Notes: generated by a model from the letters alone, not told the origin. A stretch of 64,000 nt of DNA from Streptococcus sanguinis (GCF_026781265.1 NZ_JAKUVC010000002.1:620001-684000); one strand, 5' to 3'. Counted from the first letter of the stretch, positions 39,978 through 49,082 are shown. Numbers and translations: made by a program.

Positions 39978-41402
39978 TTATTTCACATCAAACACGATGG
40001 ATTTCACTTGTGTCATCGCTTCGATACTGTAACGAATCCCTTGCACTCCTGCTCCAGATCCCTTAACACCAAGGAATGGGAAGTTATCTGGACCACGTTG
40101 AGTCTTGTTATTGATGTGTACAGTACCCACTTCCAGCTTCTCAGCAATTTCAAATGCTTTAGGGAAATCATTTGTAAAGACTGAAGATTGAAGACCAAAT
40201 TCTGACTGGTTACAGATTTGGATAGCCTCTTCAACGGAAGTCACGCGAATAATTGGAAGAACAGGACCAAATGGCTCTTCCCAAGCTAATTTCATATCCA
40301 GTGTCACATGGTCAAACAAGGCAGGCCAAATGAGATTTGCTTCACGTTTGATTTCTGTCAAGGCTGACGCTCCCTTTTCTTGAGCATCTTCAATCAAGCC
40401 CCAGATGAAATCTGCTGATGCATTATCAATGACTGGTGTGATATCCGCATTATCAAAGGGATCACCAACCGTCAGTTTCTCTACCTCTGCCTTAATCAGC
40501 GCCGCTAATTTATCTGCTACGCTCTCCATAACAATGACACGTTTAATAGCCGTACAGCGCTGGCCGGAATAGCTGTATGCCCCACCAACAATCTGCTTAG
40601 CTGCATGCTCCAAGTCAGCATCTTCTAGCACAACTGCAGCATCCTTACCACCCAATTCAAGCATAATTGGACGCATACCAGCTAACTTACCGATGCGTTC
40701 ACCAATTGGAGTGGAGCCAGTAAAGTTAATGTAGTTTACTTCCTTATGCTCAATGATGTAATCCCCGATTTCTGAACCACGTCCTGTGATGGTATTGAAA
40801 ACACCAGCAGGCAGACCAGCCTCAGCAAAAGCCTGAGCCAAGAGCAAACCAGAGATTGAACCTTGAGTAGGTGGCTTAAACATCACGACATTTCCGCCGA
40901 TAAGGGCAGGAGCAATCTTAGAACCAGACAGATTAACTGGATAGTTGAATGGCGCAATAGCCAATACAACTCCTACAGGCTCACGACGGACCACAGCTAG
41001 TTTTTTCTTGCTGGCAGCTTCAAAGCCACCGCCTTCCATAACCTGACCGTGGATACGAATCCCCTCTTCAGCCGCATAGCGAATCAAGTCTGCTGTCCGG
41101 ACTACCTCTCCGACTGCCGCTTTGATCCCCTTGGCAACTTCTTTAGCAAGGATTTCACCAATCTTCTCCTGATCACGGTCCAAAATATCCGCAACTTTAT
41201 GCAAATAAGCTGCACGTTCAACTGCTGAAAGAGCTCGCCAAGCTGGCAAAGCCGCACGAGCGCTTGTCATCGCATAGTCAACCTCTGACTGAGTCATGGC
41301 AGGCACAGTTCCTAAAATCTCATTGTTGATAGGAGATGAGATGGTAATTTCATTTTCAGAAACTTTCCACTCTCCATTTATATAGTTTTTATATTGTGTC
41401 AC
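39978..41402 (-). CDS. gapN: Non-phosphorylating NADP-dependent glyceraldehyde-3-phosphate dehydrogenase
   Basis: 474 aa, starting at GTG with GGAGG spaced 6 nt; the protein begins as TQYKNYINGEWK, the family N terminus. The catalytic Cys lies in YSGQRCTAIKRV and the general-base Glu in LELGGKDAAVVLE. It oxidises glyceraldehyde-3-P directly to 3-phosphoglycerate with NADPH formation, the main NADPH source in streptococci lacking the oxidative pentose phosphate path. It is monocistronic, with a CodY box in its promoter. Confidence 0.96.
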   Translation of the reverse strand: MTQYKNYINGEWKVSENEITISSPINNEILGTVPAMTQSEVDYAMTSARAALPAWRALSAVERAAYLHKVADILDRDQEKIGEILAKEVAKGIKAAVGEVVRTADLIRYAAEEGIRIHGQVMEGGGFEAASKKKLAVVRREPVGVVLAIAPFNYPVNLSGSKIAPALIGGNVVMFKPPTQGSISGLLLAQAFAEAGLPAGVFNTITGRGSEIGDYIIEHKEVNYINFTGSTPIGERIGKLAGMRPIMLELGGKDAAVVLEDADLEHAAKQIVGGAYSYSGQRCTAIKRVIVMESVADKLAALIKAEVEKLTVGDPFDNADITPVIDNASADFIWGLIEDAQEKGASALTEIKREANLIWPALFDHVTLDMKLAWEEPFGPVLPIIRVTSVEEAIQICNQSEFGLQSSVFTNDFPKAFEIAEKLEVGTVHINNKTQRGPDNFPFLGVKGSGAGVQGIRYSIEAMTQVKSIVFDVK

Positions 41403-41431
41403 TTGTCCCCTCCAAAATATTATTAAATATT

Positions 41432-41459
41432 ATTTTACCAAATTTTCTGAAAATTTCAA
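41432..41459 (-). promoter_or_regulatory. gapN promoter
   Basis: TTGAAA (41459-41454), a 16-nt spacer and TAAAAT (41437-41432) with a TGG extension on the minus strand. Confidence 0.75.
41441..41455. promoter_or_regulatory. Perfect CodY box in the gapN promoter
   Basis: AATTTTCTGAAAATT matches AATTTTCWGAAAATT at all 15 positions. It fills the spacer and touches the -35, so CodY binding should block RNA polymerase. Confidence 0.8.
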
Positions 41460-41596
41460 CCAAAAGTTATGAATTTAAAGAATTTTTTCACAATTAAGAT
41501 AGATTATTAAATTTTGTTCATATTAGAACTGCTTATTTTCTGTTTTCTTTGATTTCAACTTTCTGTACAAGCTTCACTATGCCCCTGAAGAAAACT

Positions 41597-41626
41597 AAAA
41601 AAGACCAGGAAAATTTCCCTGATCTT
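41597..41626 (-). terminator. Intrinsic terminator of ptsHI
   Basis: On the minus strand AAGATCAGG pairs with CCTGGTCTT (one G-U) followed by TTTT, 12 nt after the ptsI stop. Confidence 0.85.
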
Positions 41627-41637
41627 AATTTTTCAGA

Positions 41638-43371
41638 TTAATCGAAGTCAAGATATTCTTTTTCAAGCTCAAGAACTTCTTCCATCGTTGCACATTCAGT
41701 CAGTGCACGCTGAGCCAGTTCTTCCATCTTCTTCGTATCCAGCTTCTTCATGAGGCTACGAGTCCGAAGAACAGAAGTCGCACTCATAGAGAATTCATCC
41801 AAGCCCATACCTACGAGCAATGGTACCGCAGTTTGGTCGCCGGCCATTTCTCCACACATACCTGCCCACTTGCCTTCAGCATGAGCTGCCTTGATAACAT
41901 TGTTAATCAAGCGAAGGATAGATGGGTTGTAAGGTTGATAGAGGTAAGAGACTTGTTCATTCATCCGGTCAGCTGCCATAGTGTACTGGATCAAGTCGTT
42001 GGTACCGATTGAGAAGAAATCTACTTCCTTGGCAAATTGATCCGCTAGCATAGCTGCTGCTGGGATTTCAATCATGATACCCACTTGGATATTGTCTGCT
42101 ACTGCAACGCCTTCAGCCTGCAGCTTAGCTTTCTCTTCGTCATAAACCGCTTTAGCTTTGCGGAATTCTGTCAGAAGGGCTACCATTGGGAACATGATGC
42201 GCAATTGTCCATGTACAGAAGCACGCAAGAGAGCGCGGATTTGTGTACGGAACATATCATCACCAGTTTCAGAGATAGAGATACGCAAAGCACGGAAACC
42301 AAGGAATGGGTTCATTTCATGCGGCATATCAAAGTAAGGAAGCTCCTTATCTCCACCGATGTCCATAGTCCGAACAACAACTGGTTTTCCATTCATTCCT
42401 TCAAGCACAGCCTTGTATGCTTCATACTGCTCATCTTCTGTCGGGAAGTCTTGAGAATCCATATAAAGGAACTCAGTCCGATAAAGACCAACTGCTTCTG
42501 CACCGTTAGCATTGACACCTTCAACATCTTTTGGCGTACCGATGTTGGCAGCCAATTCGAAGTGCTTGCCATCTGCAGTCACAGTCTGAGCATCTTTAAG
42601 CAATTCCCATTCAGCTTTTTGCTTAGCATAAGCCTCACCAGCTGCCTTGAATGCTGCGATTTGTTCTTCAGTTGGATTGATAATTACTTCACCAGTGATA
42701 CCGTTAGCTGCAATCACATCGCCGTCTTTTACAAGCTCAGTAATATTATTAGTTCCCAATACTGCTGCGATTTCAAGCGTACGAGCCATGATAGCAGAGT
42801 GGCTTGTCCGGCCACCGATATTGGTTACAAAAGCTTTAACGAATTTCTTATCCAGCTGTGCTGTATCAGAAGGAGTCAAGTCATGAGCAATGACAACTGA
42901 TTCTTCATTGATAGACGCTGGGTTTGGCAATTTCTTGCCCAAAAGGTTAGCAAGAACACGTTTTGTCACGTCGCGGATATCTGCCGCACGCTCTTGCATA
43001 TATGGATTGTCGTCCATGTTTTCAAAGAGAGTGATAAACATGTCCGTTACTTCTTTCAGACCAGCTTCTGCATTGGTCTTTTTCGCACGGATTGTTTCTT
43101 TGATTTGCCCAACCATTTCAGGGTCAGCAAGTACCATTAAGTGAGCGTCAAATACCTGAGCGGCTTCCTCACCAAGGCTATCTACTGCTTTCTCACGGAT
43201 AACAGAAAGCTCGTTCTGTGAAGCTTCAAGAGCTGCATCCAAACGAGCCTCTTCTGCATTCGTATCTTCGACTGAAACAGTCTCAAATGATAAATCCGGT
43301 TGAACTAATAGATATGCCTTAGCAACGGCAACACCGTCAGATGCTGCAATTCCTTTAAGCATTTCTGTCAT
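41638..43371 (-). CDS. ptsI: PTS Enzyme I (phosphoenolpyruvate-protein phosphotransferase)
   Basis: 577 aa from [13 protein letters not shown]; the extended frame overlapping ptsH is not used. The phosphorylated His lies in [16 protein letters not shown], the PEP-binding block is [15 protein letters not shown], and [15 protein letters not shown] and MCGEMAGD complete the active site. It passes phosphate from PEP to HPr. The ATG is 1 nt after the ptsH stop. Confidence 0.97.
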   Translation of the reverse strand: MTEMLKGIAASDGVAVAKAYLLVQPDLSFETVSVEDTNAEEARLDAALEASQNELSVIREKAVDSLGEEAAQVFDAHLMVLADPEMVGQIKETIRAKKTNAEAGLKEVTDMFITLFENMDDNPYMQERAADIRDVTKRVLANLLGKKLPNPASINEESVVIAHDLTPSDTAQLDKKFVKAFVTNIGGRTSHSAIMARTLEIAAVLGTNNITELVKDGDVIAANGITGEVIINPTEEQIAAFKAAGEAYAKQKAEWELLKDAQTVTADGKHFELAANIGTPKDVEGVNANGAEAVGLYRTEFLYMDSQDFPTEDEQYEAYKAVLEGMNGKPVVVRTMDIGGDKELPYFDMPHEMNPFLGFRALRISISETGDDMFRTQIRALLRASVHGQLRIMFPMVALLTEFRKAKAVYDEEKAKLQAEGVAVADNIQVGIMIEIPAAAMLADQFAKEVDFFSIGTNDLIQYTMAADRMNEQVSYLYQPYNPSILRLINNVIKAAHAEGKWAGMCGEMAGDQTAVPLLVGMGLDEFSMSATSVLRTRSLMKKLDTKKMEELAQRALTECATMEEVLELEKEYLDFD

Positions 43372-43372
43372 A

Positions 43373-43636
43373 TTAAGCCAATCCTTCTTTTTCCATTGTT
43401 TCGGAGATTGCAGCGATGGCATCGTCTGCATCTGCACCTTCAGCTGAGATAACTACGTCTGCACCTTGACCTACACCAAGACTCATAACACCCATAATTG
43501 ATTTCAGGTTTACTGATTTACCTTTGTATTCAAGCGTGATATCTGAAGCGAATTTGCTAGCAGTTTGAACCAACAAAGTTGCTGGACGTGCGTGAATACC
43601 TGTTTCTGCTACAATGTGGAAATCTTTAGAAGCCAT
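43373..43636 (-). CDS. ptsH: PTS phosphocarrier protein HPr
   Basis: 87 aa. His15 in [10 protein letters not shown] carries phosphate for sugar transport. Ser46 in [12 protein letters not shown] is the HPr kinase site whose phosphorylated form acts with CcpA in catabolite repression. AAGGAG precedes the ATG. Confidence 0.98.
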   Translation of the reverse strand: MASKDFHIVAETGIHARPATLLVQTASKFASDITLEYKGKSVNLKSIMGVMSLGVGQGADVVISAEGADADDAIAAISETMEKEGLA

Positions 43637-43676
43637 AGTTAGACTCTCCTTTTAAATAATTCTTTTTGAGTTATTG

Positions 43677-43690
43677 TGATAACCCTTACA
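43677..43690. promoter_or_regulatory. cre-like site at the ptsHI promoter
   Basis: Read on the minus strand, TGTAAGGGTTATCA matches 13 of 14 positions of TGWAANCGNTNWCA, the exception being the central C. It covers the predicted transcription start. Confidence 0.5.
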
Positions 43691-43697
43691 AGTTGAT

Positions 43698-43726
43698 ATT
43701 ATATCACCTTTTGAAATCTTTTTCAA
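43698..43726 (-). promoter_or_regulatory. ptsHI promoter
   Basis: TTGAAA (43726-43721), a 17-nt spacer and a perfect TATAAT (43703-43698) on the minus strand. Confidence 0.85.
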
Positions 43727-43730
43727 GAAT

Positions 43731-44011
43731 TTTATGGCCCGCTTACAAAATATTTCTTAGGAAGTGAAAACTCTTCTTATTATACTGAAGAGGAAATTTT
43801 CGAGCAAAATCCTACATTCCTCAAGCTTTATTCAAAAATGGCTTCCACCAAGTTTTCAATCATAAATTTCTTATTTTTATAGTAGTTAATTTCCATAAAT
43901 TAAGAATATAAACTCCCCCTCCACTCCTCCTAGTGATTCCCTAAATTTTGTAACACAAGATATTGGATTTTGGTTTTTGGGAAGAAAAGCTACCAGTCAT
44001 TTGTCTAAAGT
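43731..44011. other. Intergenic region between ptsH and the nrdH control region
   Basis: No open frame with a ribosome binding site is seen. It contains small hairpins (CTCTTC...GAAGAG near 43770-43793; TTAATTT...AAATTAA near 43888-43906) and a weak NrdR-box-like sequence at 43953-43968. I cannot assign a function. Confidence 0.5.
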
Positions 44012-44028
44012 TTTAAGACTTGTTTAAG
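44012..44028 (+). promoter_or_regulatory. Perfect CiaR direct repeat
   Basis: TTTAAG-ACTTG-TTTAAG matches the CiaR consensus TTTAAG-N5-TTTAAG exactly. No TATAAT-like -10 lies at the usual distance downstream, so it is not a typical csRNA promoter. It lies ~210 nt upstream of nrdH and ~285 nt upstream of the divergent ptsH promoter. Confidence 0.6.
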
Positions 44029-44092
44029 CATTGCCGCATCAGCATTTTGCTCCCTTTCTGCAATTTTTCACTCCTTTTCATTGTTCACATAA

Positions 44093-44108
44093 ACACTATA
44101 TATTGTAT
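44093..44108 (+). promoter_or_regulatory. NrdR box 1
   Basis: ACACTATATATTGTAT matches 15 of 16 positions of ACACWATATWTWGTGT. Confidence 0.8.
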
Positions 44109-44134
44109 TCCAATCTATCCTATAACAAAATGTC

Positions 44135-44150
44135 ACACAATATTTAGTTC
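44135..44150 (+). promoter_or_regulatory. NrdR box 2
   Basis: ACACAATATTTAGTTC matches 14 of 16 positions of ACACWATATWTWGTGT. It lies 42 bp (four helical turns) downstream of box 1 and 7 nt upstream of the -35. Confidence 0.75.
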
Positions 44151-44157
44151 AAAACTA

Positions 44158-44186
44158 TTGACATTCTATTTGCTTTTAGATATACT
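44158..44186 (+). promoter_or_regulatory. nrdHEKF promoter
   Basis: A perfect TTGACA, a 17-nt spacer and TATACT, ending 49 nt before nrdH. Confidence 0.88.
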
Positions 44187-44235
44187 AGGTTCGTATTTAT
44201 TTAAAAGAAAAAAAGAAAGTTTAGAGGAATCTTTA

Positions 44236-44454
44236 ATGGTAACTATTTACTCAAAAAACAACTGCGTTCAGTGCAAAATGACCAAGCGCTTCTTAGATAC
44301 TAATCATGTAGAATACCGCGAAATCAATTTGGACGAACAGCCAGAATTTATTGACCATGTCAAAGATCTCGGTTTCAATGCTGCTCCTGTGATTCAGACA
44401 GCAACTGAGGCATTTTCTGGTTTCCAACCTGGTAAATTGAAAAAACTGTCTTAA
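44236..44454 (+). CDS. nrdH: NrdH glutaredoxin-like reductant
   Basis: 72 aa from MVTIYSKNNCVQC. The redox pair is Cys10 and Cys13 (CVQC), and the C-terminal FSGFQPGKLKKL is typical of NrdH. It reduces the class Ib ribonucleotide reductase with electrons from thioredoxin reductase. The frame is open far upstream, but that part is not coding-like and overlaps the NrdR boxes. Confidence 0.94.
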   Translation: MVTIYSKNNCVQCKMTKRFLDTNHVEYREINLDEQPEFIDHVKDLGFNAAPVIQTATEAFSGFQPGKLKKLS

Positions 44455-44527
44455 TGTAGTTTATTTTGAGGGCAGCGCGCCTTGATCGGGAGATAAACTA
44501 AAAGACATATTATCAGGGCAAACTGCA

Positions 44528-44558
44528 GCTCCTATGCTCATAGGAGCCGTTTCTTTTG
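44528..44558 (+). terminator. Hairpin between nrdH and nrdE
   Basis: GCTCCTATG and CATAGGAGC are perfectly complementary, followed by CGTTTCTTTTG. It may act as a partial terminator or stability element making nrdH mRNA more abundant than nrdEKF. A second small hairpin, GCGGA...TCCGC, follows before nrdE. Confidence 0.5.
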
Positions 44559-44614
44559 TAAGGCGGATATTTTTCCGCTAGCTAATTATCTTATTTATAT
44601 AGAAAAGGGAAAAC

Positions 44615-46774
44615 ATGGGACTCAAACATTTAGAGGATGTGACATACTTCCGACTCAACAACGAAATCAACCGTCCGATTAACGGACAGATTATGCTCCA
44701 TAAGGATAAAGAAGCTCTGGAGGCTTTCTTTAAGGAAAATGTTGAGCCGAACACCAAGCAATTTTCTTCTATTACAGAAAAGATTGAGTATTTAATAGAA
44801 GAAAACTATTTAGAAAAGGAATTTATCCAGCTCTATTCTCCAGAATACATCGAGGAGCTGACTGCTTTCATCCATGCTCAAGATTTCAAGTTTAAATCTT
44901 TCATGGCTGCTTATAAGTTCTACAACCAGTATGCATTGAAGACCAATGATGGTGAATACTATCTGGAAAGCATGGAAGATCGGGTACTCTTCAACGCCCT
45001 CTACTTTGCCAACGGAGATGAAGCCATTGCCAAGGATATTGCCAATGAAATTATCCACCAGCGCTACCAACCGGCGACACCAAGCTTCCTCAACGCTGGT
45101 CGTGCTCGTCGCGGTGAATTGGTGTCCTGCTTCCTCATCCAAGTAACAGATGACATGAACTCAATCGGCCGCTCCATCAACTCTGCCCTGCAATTGTCTC
45201 GTATCGGAGGTGGGGTCGGTATTTCCCTCAGCAATCTGCGGGAAGCCGGAGCACCTATCAAGGGCTATGAAGGAGCTGCGTCTGGCGTTGTGCCTGTTAT
45301 GAAACTCTTTGAGGACAGTTTCTCTTACTCTAACCAGCTGGGCCAACGTCAGGGAGCTGGGGTTGTTTACCTCAATGTCTTCCACCCAGATATCATCGCC
45401 TTCCTTTCTACTAAGAAAGAAAATGCCGACGAAAAAGTTCGGGTTAAAACCCTCTCACTCGGTGTTGTCATTCCGGATAAGTTCTATGAATTAGCGCGCA
45501 AGAATGAAGAAATGTACCTCTTCAGCCCATATTCTGTTGAACGCGAGTATGGAGTGCCATTTGCCTACCTTGACATCACTGAAAAATACGATGAGTTGGT
45601 CGCTAATCCAAATATCACTAAGACCAAAATCAAGGCCCGTGATTTGGAAACAGAAATTTCCAAACTTCAACAAGAATCTGGCTATCCTTATGTCGTAAAC
45701 ATTGATACAGCTAACCGTTCCAATCCAATCGACGGTAAAATCGTCATGAGTAACCTTTGCTCTGAAATCCTGCAGGTACAAGAGCCTAGCCTTTTGAATG
45801 ATGCGCAAGAGTATCTTCACCTAGGAACAGATGTGTCATGTAACTTAGGGTCTACCAACGTTGTCAACATGATGACTTCGCCTGACTTCGGAAAATCCAT
45901 CCGAACTATGACACGCGCTTTGACCTTTGTCACAGACAGCTCACACATCACAGCTGTGCCATCTATCGACAACGGTAATAGTCTGGCGCACACCTTTGGT
46001 TTGGGAGCTATGGGACTGCACAGCTATTTGGCGCAGCAATTGATTGACTATGGATCAGCGGAAGCTGTAGAGTTCACCAGCATCTACTTCATGCTTATGA
46101 ACTACTGGACCTTGGTTGAGTCTAACAATATCGCTCGCGAGCGTGGCGTAACCTTCCATAACTTTGAAAAATCTGACTATGCTAATGGCACTTACTTTGA
46201 CAAATACCTGACGGGTGAATTTGTACCTAAGTCTGACCGTGTCAAAGAACTCTTCGCAGTCATCTTTATCCCGTCTGCAGAGGATTGGGCAGCGTTGCGC
46301 GACAAGGTCAAGGCTGATGGCCTCTACCACCAAAACCGCCTAGCTGTTGCACCAAATGGCTCTATCAGCTACATCAATGATGTTTCTGCTTCAATTCACC
46401 CAATTACTCAACGGATCGAAGAACGTCAAGAAAAGAAAATCGGTAAGATCTACTATCCTGCTGCTGGTCTGTCAACGGAGACTATTCCTTACTACACCAG
46501 CGCCTATGACATGGACATGCGCAAGGTTATCGATGTCTATGCAGCCGCAACTGAGCACGTAGACCAAGGTCTTTCCCTGACTCTCTTTATGCGCAGCGAT
46601 ATTCCTAAAGGCCTCTACGAGTGGAAAAAAGAAAGCAAGCAAACAACCCGCGACCTTTCTATCCTGCGTAACTACGCCTTCAACAAGGGTATCAAGTCCA
46701 TCTACTACGTCCGTACCTTCACTGATGATGGTGGCGAAGTAGGTGCTAACCATTGTGAAAGCTGTGTGATCTAA
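44615..46774 (+). CDS. nrdE: Class Ib ribonucleotide reductase large subunit
   Basis: 719 aa. Active-site segments NLCSEILQ and NLGSTNVVN are present, and the C-terminal redox pair is CESC, which NrdH reduces. The short N terminus lacks the ATP-cone of class Ia enzymes. It reduces ribonucleoside diphosphates aerobically. AAAGGGA precedes the ATG. Confidence 0.97.
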   Translation: MGLKHLEDVTYFRLNNEINRPINGQIMLHKDKEALEAFFKENVEPNTKQFSSITEKIEYLIEENYLEKEFIQLYSPEYIEELTAFIHAQDFKFKSFMAAYKFYNQYALKTNDGEYYLESMEDRVLFNALYFANGDEAIAKDIANEIIHQRYQPATPSFLNAGRARRGELVSCFLIQVTDDMNSIGRSINSALQLSRIGGGVGISLSNLREAGAPIKGYEGAASGVVPVMKLFEDSFSYSNQLGQRQGAGVVYLNVFHPDIIAFLSTKKENADEKVRVKTLSLGVVIPDKFYELARKNEEMYLFSPYSVEREYGVPFAYLDITEKYDELVANPNITKTKIKARDLETEISKLQQESGYPYVVNIDTANRSNPIDGKIVMSNLCSEILQVQEPSLLNDAQEYLHLGTDVSCNLGSTNVVNMMTSPDFGKSIRTMTRALTFVTDSSHITAVPSIDNGNSLAHTFGLGAMGLHSYLAQQLIDYGSAEAVEFTSIYFMLMNYWTLVESNNIARERGVTFHNFEKSDYANGTYFDKYLTGEFVPKSDRVKELFAVIFIPSAEDWAALRDKVKADGLYHQNRLAVAPNGSISYINDVSASIHPITQRIEERQEKKIGKIYYPAAGLSTETIPYYTSAYDMDMRKVIDVYAAATEHVDQGLSLTLFMRSDIPKGLYEWKKESKQTTRDLSILRNYAFNKGIKSIYYVRTFTDDGGEVGANHCESCVI

Positions 46775-46810
46775 CAAGAGATTTTAGAAGAAAGAAAAGG
46801 AAATTCGACC

Positions 46811-46921
46811 ATGTCACAATTTTACCTTCCCCATCATGGACAGGAAGGTAAAATCGTGGAAGATTGGGACGGTATCCAAGAAGTGATAGCTGATACCACA
46901 TCAGGTCGTACCATCTACTAA
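46811..46921 (+). CDS. nrdK: NrdK, small protein of the nrdHEKF operon
   Basis: 36 aa: begins MSQFYLPHHGQEGKIVED and ends SGRTIY. AAAGGAAA lies 9 nt before the ATG and the stop comes 10 nt before nrdF. It matches by position and size the nrdK gene described in streptococcal nrdHEKF operons. It is acidic and soluble, and no function is known. Confidence 0.8.
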   Translation: MSQFYLPHHGQEGKIVEDWDGIQEVIADTTSGRTIY

Positions 46922-46931
46922 AGGAGAAAGA

Positions 46932-47891
46932 ATGCAAACTTACTACAAAGCCATTAACTGGAACGCTATCGAAGATGTCATCGATAAGTCCACTTGGGAA
47001 AAACTGACTGAGCAATTCTGGCTGGATACGCGGATTCCCCTATCCAATGACCTGGATGACTGGAGAAAGCTATCCCACAAGGAAAAAGACCTGGTCGGCA
47101 AGGTCTTCGGTGGCCTAACCCTGCTGGATACACTCCAGTCTGAATCTGGTGTGGATGCCCTACGTAAGGATGTCCGCACAGCTCACGAAGAAGCTGTCTT
47201 CAACAACATCCAATTTATGGAGTCCGTTCACGCCAAGTCTTACTCTTCTATCTTTTCTACGCTCAACACCAAGTCAGAAATTGATGAAATCTTTGCCTGG
47301 ACCAACACCAATCCATACCTGCAAAAGAAAGCAGAGATTATCAACGAAATTTACCTGAACGGTACAGCACTGGAAAAGAAAATAGCCAGCGTTTTCTTGG
47401 AAACCTTCCTCTTCTACTCTGGTTTCTTTACTCCGCTCTACTATCTGGGTAATAACAAACTGGCCAACGTTGCTGAGATTATCAAGCTCATCATCCGTGA
47501 TGAATCTGTCCACGGAACCTATATCGGCTATAAGTTCCAGCTGGCCTTTAACGAGCTTCCAGAAGACGAGCAGAACAAACTCAAAGAGTGGATGTACGAC
47601 CTGCTCTACACCCTCTATGAAAATGAAGAAGGCTACACTGAAAGCCTATATGACACAGTCGGCTGGACCGAAGAGGTCAAGACCTTCCTGCGCTACAATG
47701 CCAACAAGGCTCTGATGAATCTGGGACAAGATCCTCTCTTCCCAGACTCAGCGGACGATGTCAATCCTATCGTCATGAACGGCATCTCAACTGGTACTTC
47801 CAACCATGACTTCTTCTCCCAAGTGGGTAACGGCTACCTGCTAGGCGAAGTTGAAGCCATGCAGGATGACGACTATAATTACGGTTTATAG
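46932..47891 (+). CDS. nrdF: Class Ib ribonucleotide reductase radical subunit
   Basis: 319 aa. Dimetal ligands are in the usual helices (EAVFNNIQFMESVHAKSYSSIF; IIRDESVHGTYIGYKFQ) and the radical Tyr lies in YSSIFSTL. In streptococci the active cofactor is a manganese-tyrosyl radical assembled with the flavodoxin NrdI, which is not encoded here. AAAGGAG precedes the ATG. Confidence 0.97.
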   Translation: MQTYYKAINWNAIEDVIDKSTWEKLTEQFWLDTRIPLSNDLDDWRKLSHKEKDLVGKVFGGLTLLDTLQSESGVDALRKDVRTAHEEAVFNNIQFMESVHAKSYSSIFSTLNTKSEIDEIFAWTNTNPYLQKKAEIINEIYLNGTALEKKIASVFLETFLFYSGFFTPLYYLGNNKLANVAEIIKLIIRDESVHGTYIGYKFQLAFNELPEDEQNKLKEWMYDLLYTLYENEEGYTESLYDTVGWTEEVKTFLRYNANKALMNLGQDPLFPDSADDVNPIVMNGISTGTSNHDFFSQVGNGYLLGEVEAMQDDDYNYGL

Positions 47892-47901
47892 GACAAAGAA
47901 C

Positions 47902-47933
47902 CCCTCTTTCCAAAATACGGAAAGAGGGATTTT
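47902..47933 (+). terminator. Terminator of nrdHEKF
   Basis: CCCTCTTTCC pairs perfectly with GGAAAGAGGG around AAAATAC and is followed by ATTTTG. Confidence 0.85.
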
Positions 47934-48002
47934 GTAATCTAAACTAGCAAGGAATACAGATAAAGCAAATATCATCTAGCTTTTCTGAATTCTCCAAAAT
48001 AA

Positions 48003-48890
48003 TTAGCAATACACATTCAAGTGAGAAGGCAAAACACGAATCGTTACTGGCAGTTGGTCGCCCTCATCTCCGTCAACGTTGACGCTGAGCTCTGCCTTAT
48101 CGTCAGCCAACTCAACTGTGATTTCCTTGAAGGTCAGATACTCGATATTATCGCTTTCTTCTCCATTGCCCGAAATCAAATCCGGCACAGAAACCAAGGT
48201 GTCCAAGAGATTTTTATCCTTAAGGTACAAGAGGTGGAGCAAGCCGTCATTGACAGTGGCCTCAGGGAGAATACTCTCGAAACCTCCGATTGAGTTGGTA
48301 GAGCCAATCAAGAGGGTACTGCTCTTTATTGTGCGCTCTTCTCCATCAATCTTTAAGTGAAATTCGTAAAAACTAGTATCCATCAATTGCTTGAAGCCAG
48401 AGATAAAGTAGGCAAACTTGCCCCACTTGGTCTTGTCTTCAGAATCTACATTGTTGATTGACTCAGGAATAGTTCCAATGGCAACCACATTCATAAAGTA
48501 CTGGTCATTAATCTTGCCGATATCAAGTGGCTTGACTTTGTTAATATCGAGATTTTGGATGGCTTCTTCAGCGTCTAGGGGAATGCCGAGAGCACGTGCC
48601 AAGTCATTGACCGTACCAAGTGGAAAGAAACCAAAGGTCGGACGATAGTCTAGTTCAGCCAGACCGCTGATTCCTTCATTGACCGTTCCATCGCCGCCCA
48701 TGACAAAGACGCTATCATAATGGTCTTCTGCCGCTTGCTTAGCAAAAGCTGCTGCGTCTCCGCCTTTTTCAGTATGCTTGACCACTACCTCATCGAAACA
48801 TTTTGCCAGCTTTTCCCTTGCTAAGTCTTCATAGGACTTGGCTTTTTCGCCCCCCGAACTAGGGTTGACAATTAATAGGACTTTAGACAT
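48003..48890 (-). CDS. Diacylglycerol/lipid kinase family protein (DagK/YegS/BmrU type)
   Basis: 295 aa from MSKVLLIVNPSSGG, preceded by AGAGG; the longer frame is not supported. The ATP-binding motif GGDGTVNEG and the LGTVNDLAR segment identify the family. Likely substrates are diacylglycerol or another membrane lipid. It is monocistronic and lies between the nrd and CPBP clusters. Confidence 0.88.
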   Translation of the reverse strand: MSKVLLIVNPSSGGEKAKSYEDLAREKLAKCFDEVVVKHTEKGGDAAAFAKQAAEDHYDSVFVMGGDGTVNEGISGLAELDYRPTFGFFPLGTVNDLARALGIPLDAEEAIQNLDINKVKPLDIGKINDQYFMNVVAIGTIPESINNVDSEDKTKWGKFAYFISGFKQLMDTSFYEFHLKIDGEERTIKSSTLLIGSTNSIGGFESILPEATVNDGLLHLLYLKDKNLLDTLVSVPDLISGNGEESDNIEYLTFKEITVELADDKAELSVNVDGDEGDQLPVTIRVLPSHLNVYC

Positions 48891-49012
48891 AAGTAAACCT
48901 CTTTTCATTTGATAGCTCATTATACCATCTGGAAAACACTTTCACAACTATTTGAAACTGCTGACTTTCGAGAAACCAGAAAAGCAGTTTGGTATTTAAA
49001 CTCCATTCCACA

Positions 49013-49060
49013 GAAAAACACTTCTGCTGTTAGATTTTTCTGTCTAACTTTAGAAGTGCT
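49013..49060 (-). terminator. Large hairpin terminator of the CPBP operon
   Basis: On the minus strand AGCACTTCT pairs with AGAAGTGTT (one G-U), and an inner stem GTTAGA/TCTAAC closes a CAGAAAAA loop. The stem is followed by TTTTCTG, about 23 nt after the stop. Confidence 0.75.
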
Positions 49061-49082
49061 GTCTGATATTTTGCTCTTTCTA

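Noticed and set aside
43953..43968. Third NrdR-box-like sequence
   Set aside because: Only 13 of 16 matches, including a mismatch in the core, and 140 bp from the other boxes; likely chance in AT-rich DNA.
44020..44235. N-terminal extension of nrdH
   Set aside because: The extension covers both NrdR boxes and the promoter, and the NrdH fold starts at MVTIYSKNNC.
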